DNA of 64,000 nucleotides from Candidatus Bathyarchaeota archaeon (GTDB lineage Archaea > Thermoproteota > Bathyarchaeia > Bathyarchaeales > Bathycorpusculaceae), in contig JAOZHV010000008.1 in the NCBI GenBank assembly GCA_026014725.1, positions 1 to 64,000 of the forward strand, given 5' to 3'. The position numbers and the translations under genes are program-made. Below are positions 15,926-22,753 of the stretch, piece by piece (the first letter of the stretch is position 1; each line of letters opens with the position of its first letter). The notes beneath the pieces are model-generated. The model was not told where the DNA came from and did not search any database. It saw only the letters and a program-made list of their open reading frames with translations.

Positions 15926-18900
15926 ATGCCGTTGTTTAGTGAGAAGTCTTTGATTGAGGATTATTTTGTTGAGCAGTTGGTGGAGCGGAGCGGGAAACGT
16001 TGGAAATTTGTAGCCGCCGACGAATTGGAGCGGGAAGCCACTGAGGAGCCGTTGCTGACTGCCGCGTTTATCCGCGCCCTCAAACGCCTAAATGCCGACA
16101 TCTGCATTGGCGATGATGAAGTTAAGCAGGTCCTAAACGAACTCAAGCTCCGTGGCAGCGGCAGCGAGGATGCAAAGAAAATCCTCAACTACCTAAAAGA
16201 CGGCGTCCCCGTCAAATTCGAAAAAGAACGCGTTGTCAAATACGTTAAACTCTTCGACTACGACAAAGTTGCAGCTAACGATTTTGTGGTCAGCCGCCAA
16301 ATCACCCACCAAGCCGCAGACAAGCAAATCCGAAACGACATAATCCTCTACGTCAACGGCATCCCGCTGGTTAACATTGAATGCAAGAACCCCGCCAGCT
16401 TAACCGAAACATGGTACAACGCTTTCATGCAGATACTGGGCTATGAGCGGGATGTTCCCGAACTCTACAAATACATTCAACTGGGCGTGGCATCGGATAA
16501 CAAAGCCAAATACTTCACGACGCAGCCGTGGCAGCAAAACGGCGAACCCCGATACTACGAATGGCGAGACGCAGGTAAAGACTCCATAGACTCCACAATC
16601 CAGATGCTCATGCCAGAAACCCTCCTAAACATCATCCGCAACTACCTCTTTATCCGCATCGAACGGGGAGCCACAACCAAAGTCGTCACCCGATACATGC
16701 AGTACCGCGCCGCCGAACAAATCAGCAACCGCGTCTTGGGCAACATTGAGGGCAAAACCGACAAAACCAAAGGCTTGGTTTGGCATTGGCAGGGCAGCGG
16801 CAAAACCTTAACCATGATTTTCGCCGCCAACAAACTCTACCGCCACCCCACATTGGCGAATCCGACGGTGTTTTTTGTGGTGGACCGCGAAGAACTCGAA
16901 GGGCAGCTCAGCGACGAATTCAACGCGCTAGACATAACCAAACCCGAAGTTGTAGACTCTATCCATGCGCTGCGGCGGATTATTCAGCATGACGAGTACC
17001 GCGGCAAAAGAGGCATATTTATCACGCTTATCCACAAGTTCCGCCCCGAAGAACTAGCCGAACTGCAGAAAGAACTTGATACCCTGAGCAAGACACGGGA
17101 AACCATCCAAAACCGCAAAAACGTCATCCTCTTCATAGACGAAGCCCACCGCACCCAATACGGCACCCTAGCCGCCCAAATGAAGGAAATCCTCAAAAAC
17201 GCCCAACCATACGCCTTCACGGGCACCCCAGTCGCCAAACAAGGCCACGACACCTATGGCGAATTCAGCTATCCCCCAGACGAGAAATACCTCGACAAAT
17301 ATTTCATGACAGACAGCATCGAGGATGGCTTCACTCTAAAAATCGCTTATCAGCCTCGGCTGGAGGAGGATGTGCACCTCAAAAAGGACATGCTTGAAGC
17401 CTTCTTGGAAGTGAACATTGAGGAAATCCCCGAGAACCTCCAGGATGTGGTTGAGGAGAAGGCTAAGCAGAAACTCAACATCGCCAAAGTGTACCTGGAG
17501 AACCCTGACCGCATCAAAAAAGTAGCCCAAGACATTGCTGAGCACTTTAAGGAGAATTTGGATGGCCGATTCAAAGCCATAGTCGTCGCCGTGAACAGGC
17601 TTTCATGCGTGCGGTATAAACGGGAACTCGACAAGCTACTGCCAAAAGAAGCCTCAGAAGTCGTCATGACCTACAACCCCCTCAAAGACCCCAAAGAAAT
17701 CCAAGACTACCTCAAAGAAGAAATCAGCCGCAACCACGGCAAAGACATAGAAGACATCCGCAAAGAAACCATAACACGCTTCAAAGAAGAGCAGAACCCA
17801 AAAATCCTCGTCGTAACCGACATGCTCCTCACAGGCTTCGACGCACCCATCCTGCAAACCATGTATCTCGACAAACCCCTCAAAGAACACCGCCTCCTCC
17901 AAGCCATCGCACGAACCAACCGCCCATTCAAAGACCTCAAAGAAGCAGGCCTAATCATCGACTACGTCGGCATCCTAAAAGAATTCACCCGCGCATTCGA
18001 AAACTACACCAAAGAAGACATCAGCGGCATACTCATCAACACCGACGACCTCGTCAAAGAATTCACCCAAAAACTCGACGAAACCACCCAGCTCTTCGCC
18101 GACGTACCCAAAGACCAATACGACCGAGAAACGATGAACAAAGCCTTCCAAACCATAACCACCAGCGAAGAAGCCACCAAAAAATTCCAAGCCAACTACA
18201 AACGCCTAAGAAAACTCTTCGAGCTACTAGGTCCACACCCTATTAAACTGGAAAAACTCAAAGACTACGCATGGCTAACCCAAATCTACAACTTCTACCT
18301 CCACGAAACCCGCCAAGACCTAGCCAAAGAAAACGCCTTAGCATACAAGTACTTCCAGAAAACCCTCAAATACGTCTACAAATCAACCGACGTCAAAGGC
18401 ATAGACGAACAATACCCACAAATCGAATTCGACGCAAACTACCTCAAAAACCTCCAAGAGAAACTCAAAACCAAAGAAGAAAAAGCCGCCAACATCCTCT
18501 TCACACTAAACCGCTTCGTCAAAGTCGACGAACAACGCAACCCAATCTACGAGGACTTAGCAGACAAAGTAGAACGCCTCCTCAAACTCTGGAAAGAAAA
18601 AACCAAAAACTTCGAAAAAATCTACAACGACAGCGCCGAAATCTTCCAGCAAATCCAAGCACGCCAAGCACGGCAGAAACAACTCCAATTCACAAACATG
18701 CAGTACGCCATATTACTGGACATGGAAAAAACCATCCCCAACCCCGGCGACCTAACCAAAGACACCCAAGAACTCGCCACCCAGCTGCAACCGTACCTGT
18801 TCAAGGGCTGGCAATACCAACAAACCGCCAAAAAAGCAGTCGAAAGCACAACCCGCAGATACCTGAGAAAATACATAAGACAAAATAACCTCTCGCTAGC

Positions 18901-18955
18901 TGACTTAGAAACGCTTTACCAGAAGATTATTGATAGCGTGAAGAGCTATGCCTGA
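15926..18955 (+). CDS. hsdR: Type I restriction endonuclease subunit HsdR
   Basis: 1009 aa, normal length. The N-terminal nuclease shows the PD-(D/E)xK pattern with D in RNDIILYVNGIPLV and ExK in NIECKNP. The helicase motor has Walker A in WHWQGSGKTLTMIFAANKL, the DEAH box in VILFIDEAHRTQYG, motif III in YAFTGTPVAKQ, and motifs V/VI in VVTDMLLTGFDAP and LLQAIARTNRPF. The C-terminal part is helical and binds the MTase core in family members. It translocates and cleaves unmethylated DNA. Starts 7 bp after hsdS. Codon use in the middle of this gene is notably C-rich (AAC, ATC, CTC) compared with chromosomal neighbours, consistent with transfer. Confidence 0.95.
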   Translation: MPLFSEKSLIEDYFVEQLVERSGKRWKFVAADELEREATEEPLLTAAFIRALKRLNADICIGDDEVKQVLNELKLRGSGSEDAKKILNYLKDGVPVKFEKERVVKYVKLFDYDKVAANDFVVSRQITHQAADKQIRNDIILYVNGIPLVNIECKNPASLTETWYNAFMQILGYERDVPELYKYIQLGVASDNKAKYFTTQPWQQNGEPRYYEWRDAGKDSIDSTIQMLMPETLLNIIRNYLFIRIERGATTKVVTRYMQYRAAEQISNRVLGNIEGKTDKTKGLVWHWQGSGKTLTMIFAANKLYRHPTLANPTVFFVVDREELEGQLSDEFNALDITKPEVVDSIHALRRIIQHDEYRGKRGIFITLIHKFRPEELAELQKELDTLSKTRETIQNRKNVILFIDEAHRTQYGTLAAQMKEILKNAQPYAFTGTPVAKQGHDTYGEFSYPPDEKYLDKYFMTDSIEDGFTLKIAYQPRLEEDVHLKKDMLEAFLEVNIEEIPENLQDVVEEKAKQKLNIAKVYLENPDRIKKVAQDIAEHFKENLDGRFKAIVVAVNRLSCVRYKRELDKLLPKEASEVVMTYNPLKDPKEIQDYLKEEISRNHGKDIEDIRKETITRFKEEQNPKILVVTDMLLTGFDAPILQTMYLDKPLKEHRLLQAIARTNRPFKDLKEAGLIIDYVGILKEFTRAFENYTKEDISGILINTDDLVKEFTQKLDETTQLFADVPKDQYDRETMNKAFQTITTSEEATKKFQANYKRLRKLFELLGPHPIKLEKLKDYAWLTQIYNFYLHETRQDLAKENALAYKYFQKTLKYVYKSTDVKGIDEQYPQIEFDANYLKNLQEKLKTKEEKAANILFTLNRFVKVDEQRNPIYEDLADKVERLLKLWKEKTKNFEKIYNDSAEIFQQIQARQARQKQLQFTNMQYAILLDMEKTIPNPGDLTKDTQELATQLQPYLFKGWQYQQTAKKAVESTTRRYLRKYIRQNNLSLADLETLYQKIIDSVKSYA

Positions 18956-19514
18956 AACCCCCCAGTACAGCTTTGAATACCGAGATGTGAAGCATCCCCG
19001 GTGCGAGTTCAAGACGGGGTCGCTTTTGATTGTGCTGCCTAAGAAGGGCTGGACACCAGAGCAGGTGCTGGAGAAGTATGGGAAATGGATCAAGCGCAAA
19101 CAAGCAACGATTAACACGGCGGTACAGCAGACTAACGGAACTGCCCTCATCAAAGACAGAACAGACAAAGAACTCAGGGCACTCGTGCAAAAATACGTTG
19201 AAGCTGCCCAAAAAGACCTCAACACAAAAATCAACAAAATCTACTACCGCAAAATGACCACTAAATGGGCAAGCCACAGCCAAAACAGCAACCTAACCAT
19301 AAACACCCAACTCAAATACCTCCCAGAAAACCTCATCAGCTACATAATCTACCACGAAACCGCGCACAACATCGAAAAGAGGCATAACGAAAACTTTTGG
19401 GCGCTCGTAAACAAAAAGCAACCTGACGCTCAAACAAAAGAGGCAAGCTTGCTAACGTACTGGTTTCTCATTCAAAATAACCTAAAGCAATCCGTTCAAA
19501 AAACTGTTTCTTGA
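18948..19514 (+). CDS. YgjP/WLM-type zinc metallopeptidase linked to the R-M operon
   Basis: 188 aa. N-terminal beta-rich segment (FEYRDVKHPRCEFKTGSLLI), a Lys-rich helix, then KIYYRKMTTKWASHSQNSNL and the metal site YHETAHNIEKRHNENFWALV, a HExxH-like motif (HETAH) with a second His in KRHNENFW. This is the DUF45/YgjP-like layout, often found next to type I restriction genes. It overlaps hsdR by 8 bp, so it is translationally coupled. A role in turnover of the restriction complex is plausible but not shown. Confidence 0.75.
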   Translation: MPETPQYSFEYRDVKHPRCEFKTGSLLIVLPKKGWTPEQVLEKYGKWIKRKQATINTAVQQTNGTALIKDRTDKELRALVQKYVEAAQKDLNTKINKIYYRKMTTKWASHSQNSNLTINTQLKYLPENLISYIIYHETAHNIEKRHNENFWALVNKKQPDAQTKEASLLTYWFLIQNNLKQSVQKTVS

Positions 19515-20374
19515 GTAACTTTCTCACCACAGCGCCTATTTAGAAGTTCAATTATTTGCTCTATAGACGCATGCATTTCTTTTAGTTCTAAATTCAAAGA
19601 CTCAACCTTCTCCTCGATTGCATTAACTTGTTCAGGCATACGCAAATAATCAACTGCATTTTTAGTTCCAAAATAATCGATTTCTCCTAAACCTTTGCTG
19701 CGGTCAATCTTAGCTTCTGGCGTACTAATCTCAAAGTACCGGCTGACAAACTCGGCAACTGGGTCATCAATCGCAAAATGAGGTTTTCTGCAAAGCTGCC
19801 CTTCTTGCAGTAGACAATGGTATTTCTGCATTAACGCTTTGGCTGTTCTGTCAGCAATAGTTTTAGCCGTATCTTGAAGCATCGAAGGATTTTCGCCATA
19901 CAAGGCGTCAACGTTAATGATGACGCTTGAAGGGGTGTGCTGCACATTCACGCCGCCTTCTAAACCAAGAAGCGCCGTCCAATTAATCAACTCGACTTTC
20001 CGCCACTCGCTTGGCCAAACCCCGTCTTGGAGCAAGCCATAACGGTATTTAGCGTTATGCAACCGCCAAATCTTGCTGCCGACAAGCACGCCCTCAGCCC
20101 TGTCGAGAAAGTTTTTACCTTCATCAGTAACTATGTAGCAGACCGAACTGCTTCTTCTTTCTCTGTGGATAAAACCGACTTTTTCCAGTATATTTGTGTA
20201 GTAGGCAACATGGGGCTTGCTCATTTTCAACATACGCGCAATCTCGGCACTGTACCTACCTGCAGCTAAGAGCTGAAGGATAGGAACAATATTAGCCCTA
20301 ACACCCTTAAAGTTCAATTTAACTTTTAACTTAGGGCTAACTTTGTTTTTACTTTGGTTTTTTTGTTTACTCAA
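19496..20374 (-). CDS. Viral winged-helix regulator, paralogue of the gene at 8447-9403
   Basis: 292 aa. Lys-rich N-terminus, winged helix at about 25-110 (NIVPILQLLAAGRYSAEIAR, MLKMSKPHVAYYTNILEKVG, VCYIVTDEGKNFL), a middle domain with INWTALLGLEGGVNVQHTPS and NVDALYGENPS, then FAIDDPVAEFVSRYFEISTP and a C-terminal coiled coil (VNAIEEKVESLNLELKEMHA). The whole length aligns with the 318-aa protein in the left provirus. It overlaps the metallopeptidase gene tail to tail by 19 bp. Its start lies 36 bp from two palindromic repeats that may be its operator. Confidence 0.75.
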   Translation of the reverse strand: MSKQKNQSKNKVSPKLKVKLNFKGVRANIVPILQLLAAGRYSAEIARMLKMSKPHVAYYTNILEKVGFIHRERRSSSVCYIVTDEGKNFLDRAEGVLVGSKIWRLHNAKYRYGLLQDGVWPSEWRKVELINWTALLGLEGGVNVQHTPSSVIINVDALYGENPSMLQDTAKTIADRTAKALMQKYHCLLQEGQLCRKPHFAIDDPVAEFVSRYFEISTPEAKIDRSKGLGEIDYFGTKNAVDYLRMPEQVNAIEEKVESLNLELKEMHASIEQIIELLNRRCGEKVTQETVF

Positions 20375-20409
20375 CTTGATTCACCTGTTATTTTGATACA
20401 GTTTTCTGA

Positions 20410-20523
20410 GGCGCATGAAAAATTGTCAAGCAACTGGAGTTGAAAGACCTTTGGTTCATTTTGCACCAAAGGTACGCCTGCCTGCAGGCGCATAGAAAAA
20501 TTCCAAGTAACTGGAATTGAAAG
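20410..20523. repeat. Two 37-bp imperfect repeats with 40-bp spacer (CRISPR-like or operator)
   Basis: Copies at 20410-20446 and 20487-20523 agree at about 32 of 37 positions and both start GGCGCAT and end (A/G)TTGAAAG. The right copy ends ATTGAAAG, identical to the 8-nt crRNA handle of several archaeal CRISPR systems. The 40-bp interval contains a perfect hairpin, ACCTTTGGT with ACCAAAGGT, which is unusual for a spacer. The right copy also contains the palindrome AATTCCA...TGGAATT. Lying just upstream of a winged-helix gene, these could instead be regulator-binding sites. No cas gene is in the window. Confidence 0.5.
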
Positions 20524-20763
20524 CATACTCGCTTTTTTAGAAATTGCTAGATTCATGTCAAATTGCCGCTTTTATGTTAAAATATAAGTTTAAAGCGCTG
20601 AACAATAGGAGTTCATTGACGCTGTATTCTGCACTTATGCCTCTAAAACTGCAATCAAAACTTAAATTCATCACTTTATTGAATACTTTCTGTACAAAAC
20701 TGTCTATATGTTATGCTTCACAGTATATTATTAGCAAGTCGGGGAGTACGCTTTAAGGCATTG

Positions 20764-20946
20764 CATTATAGCAAAGGGCGTACCGATCAAAACAGCGAAA
20801 GACAGGTACGTGAAAAAGACTTTGCTTTAATGGGCTGCACAGCAATGTTGCATGGAAGCATTGAGCAACATGGTCAAAGCGGTGAAAGACCATGGAGCGT
20901 CTAAGACAAGGCTTCAATGGGCCGCAAACAACATTAAGGCTTAGAC
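20764..20946. ncRNA. Strongly self-complementary segment, candidate structured RNA
   Basis: Within 183 bp there are four consecutive stems. (1) CATTATAGCAAAG (20764-20776) pairs with CTTTGCTTTAATG (20820-20832), 12 of 13 positions, and encloses CGTACC/GGTACG (20779-20784, 20805-20810). (2) ATGTTGC/GCAACAT (20845-20851, 20865-20871). (3) TGGTC/GACCA (20871-20875, 20888-20892). (4) GTCTAAG/CTTAGAC (20899-20905, 20940-20946), enclosing a further imperfect stem. There is no ORF of note. The strand is unknown; it could be an RNA gene or a replication or recombination site. No known RNA family was recognised. Confidence 0.5.
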
Positions 20947-20949
20947 CCG

Positions 20950-21383
20950 ACTTGCACTTAATTATGAAATTCAACAGCTTCTGTTTTTGACCACTTAGCT
21001 TTCGGTTTAAAGGGATGGCTTTGCTTAAACAAATTGAAGAGACACAGCAACAGATGTCGAACCATAAATTAGGCCAAAGTCACCTTCAGCAAACCCTGGA
21101 AAGAAATCTTTTATGTTTCTTATGTTCAATGAAAGTACTGGTTTAGATGGTGTTAGCTCAATTAATTGATTTTTACTCACGTCTATTCTACCCTTTATCA
21201 TGAAGGTTACAGCAAAACGCTTTTTCGCTGATAAATCAAGCCTTCAAAAGACTATCCGCATCACTAGAGATTACGGTGAAAGTAATCTATCCAAATTCCT
21301 TATGAAAAATTGACTACACAACCTGCTATGATGAAATTAATTCATTTGCGTTTAGCAAAAATATTACTATTTAGGTTTATTAT
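20950..21383. other. Gene-free stretch with one hairpin
   Basis: No convincing ORF. At 21268-21288 AGATTAC and GTAATCT form a perfect 7-bp stem around loop GGTGAAA. The 9-mer CGGTGAAAG at this loop also occurs in the loop of stem 3 of the structured segment just upstream (20880-20888). Nothing else was recognised. Confidence 0.35.
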
Positions 21384-22277
21384 TCAGACTGGTTCAAGCC
21401 AGTTCCGAGAAGTACAGATTCTCCTATTAGCTATTCTTAAACTTAAACAACTTGTCTGCGGGCACATCTCGACACATCGCAAACATAATACACACATAGA
21501 TGAATCCACGTCGCCGCCTTTTAATTCGTACACTTCGTTAACCTGAACTGGGCAAACTCGTTTACAGATACCACACTTAGTACATTTTTCTTCTTCTTTA
21601 TTTAAACGCAAAAGCGGCACCGCTTTTAACCACCTAAACCTATTGATAACCGCAACCGATATGCCCGTTGGGCAGAACCTGCACCATAACCGTCGCACCT
21701 TAAAAGATACCGCTAAAATTGACAAAACAAATAGGTAAGATAAGGGCTGAGATAGTTCTGTATTCCTTAAGTAAAGCAGGATTTCCCCTACATATGGAAA
21801 GGTTAAGCTTAGCTCGTTTACTTCTAAGAGAGCACCAAAAGGCGACTGCCATGGTAGAATTATCGGCTGAAGCGGTTCCAAAAGAAAAGCATATGGTGTA
21901 AAAGGCGGGCGCATCCAAATAAAATTCAGGGCGTCAGAAGGTGAAGCGGTGCCCAATAAAAAACTTGCCACAGGCAATGCAAGAATTATCAAAGCAATTA
22001 AGTACCTGCTTTTATGCAACACTAAATTTAAGTTGTCTGGCAATCTCCAGTGGCGTATTCTCAATACTTTCCGCAGCAAGGTTATTGCGTCAAGATATAG
22101 TCCAAGAGGGCAAATCCAACCGCAAAAGACACGACCAATTAGCAAGGAAGGAAATATGATAATGACTAAAAGCAACCCTTTCCACACCCCCACTATTGAA
22201 ACATAGAAGATTAAAAACCAGAATACCACTTGTACACTGATTCTTAAAAGGCTAAATCGCCTAGTCTTATCTCTCAA
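21384..22277 (-). CDS. NapH/MauN-like membrane ferredoxin (4Fe-4S)
   Basis: 297 aa. About five membrane helices (for example VQVVFWFLIFYVSIVGVW, YLIALIILALPVASFLL, SYLFVLSILAVSF). Two 'CxxxCP'-type membrane Cys motifs occur (GRVFCGWICPLGLY and RLWCRFCPTGISV), then two 4Fe-4S clusters in the C-terminal part: CTKCGICKRVCP and CVLCLRCVEMCP. This is the plan of NapH/MauN/CcoG-like electron-transfer proteins that pass electrons from the membrane pool. No redox partner is adjacent; it lies in the integrated element between a gene-free stretch and a PQQ-propeller gene. A TATA-like AACATATAAAA lies about 45 bp upstream on the minus strand. Confidence 0.85.
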   Translation of the reverse strand: MRDKTRRFSLLRISVQVVFWFLIFYVSIVGVWKGLLLVIIIFPSLLIGRVFCGWICPLGLYLDAITLLRKVLRIRHWRLPDNLNLVLHKSRYLIALIILALPVASFLLGTASPSDALNFIWMRPPFTPYAFLLEPLQPIILPWQSPFGALLEVNELSLTFPYVGEILLYLRNTELSQPLSYLFVLSILAVSFKVRRLWCRFCPTGISVAVINRFRWLKAVPLLRLNKEEEKCTKCGICKRVCPVQVNEVYELKGGDVDSSMCVLCLRCVEMCPQTSCLSLRIANRRICTSRNWLEPV

Positions 22278-22432
22278 CCATTTCAGCTATAAATTCACCC
22301 ATTGGCTATGGCTAAACTAATTTTATATGTTCTTTATGTGCAATAATTGAGCCTTTTGTCAGTTAAAGTGTTTTCGCAGTTCCATGTAAAAGTACGGCGC
22401 CGAAGTAGTTAAGCAGGTAGATTCGAGTTTCT

Positions 22433-22585
22433 ATGAAAGCAGTTTTAAACGAGTCTTTGCAACTAGGTCAAAATGTCTTAACGCTAAATTTCAAAGTTGA
22501 ACTTGGCTGTTTTATGGTGTTTCTTAGACTTTCAAATGATGCTACGATTAGAAAAGTCAACATAGTTCAGAACGCGCTACATTGA
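22433..22585 (+). CDS. Possible 50-aa ORF (weak)
   Basis: ATG 22433 to TGA 22585 encodes MKAVLNESLQLGQNVLTLNF and onward to IVQNALH. Composition is protein-like, but there is no ribosome-binding site or known family. It may be a chance ORF or the relic of a longer gene. Confidence 0.2.
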   Translation: MKAVLNESLQLGQNVLTLNFKVELGCFMVFLRLSNDATIRKVNIVQNALH

Positions 22586-22591
22586 AATTGT

Positions 22592-22689
22592 GGTTTGCTG
22601 AGGCTCTAGCACCAAATTAGGGAGATTTGAATGCAAATCACTATGACTATGATCCAATTGCGAGTTGTTAACCAGAGCCTACTCAGCCC
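22592..22689 (-). ncRNA. PQQ-gene-associated structured element, copy A
   Basis: 98 bp lying 65 bp past the stop of the PQQ gene. It shares both ends with copies at 52660-52766 and 55687-55781: GGTTTGCTGAGGCTCT at one end and AGAGCCTACTCAGCCC at the other. AGGCTCT (22601-22607) pairs with AGAGCCT (22674-22680). Strand assignment is tentative. Confidence 0.55.
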
Positions 22690-22717
22690 ACATCTTTTTC
22701 TCCCTTCACATTTTATG

Positions 22718-22730
22718 ACTAAAAAAGGGG
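22718..22730 (-). terminator. T-rich terminator after the PQQ gene
   Basis: The minus strand reads CCCCTTTTTTAGT about 24 bp past the stop codon; the same CC(C)TTTTTTAGTT signature follows all four PQQ-propeller genes in the window. Confidence 0.6.
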
Positions 22731-22753
22731 AAAGGAAATTTTTTCGTGCATGC

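Noticed and set aside
17654-18888. Long shadow ORFs inside hsdR, including a 205-aa Arg/Pro-rich frame
   Set aside because: Composition is out-of-frame reading of codon-biased sequence; helicase motifs lie in the real frame.
20410-20523. Confident CRISPR array call
   Set aside because: Only two imperfect repeats, a palindromic interval and no cas genes; kept as a repeat with two explanations.
20764-20946. SRP RNA, RNase P RNA or H/ACA guide RNA
   Set aside because: The conserved sequence motifs of these families were not found.
20371-20974. Several short ORFs (61-73 aa) across the structured segment
   Set aside because: Overlapping on both strands with low-complexity or Cys/His-rich chance composition; the inverted repeats explain the sequence better.
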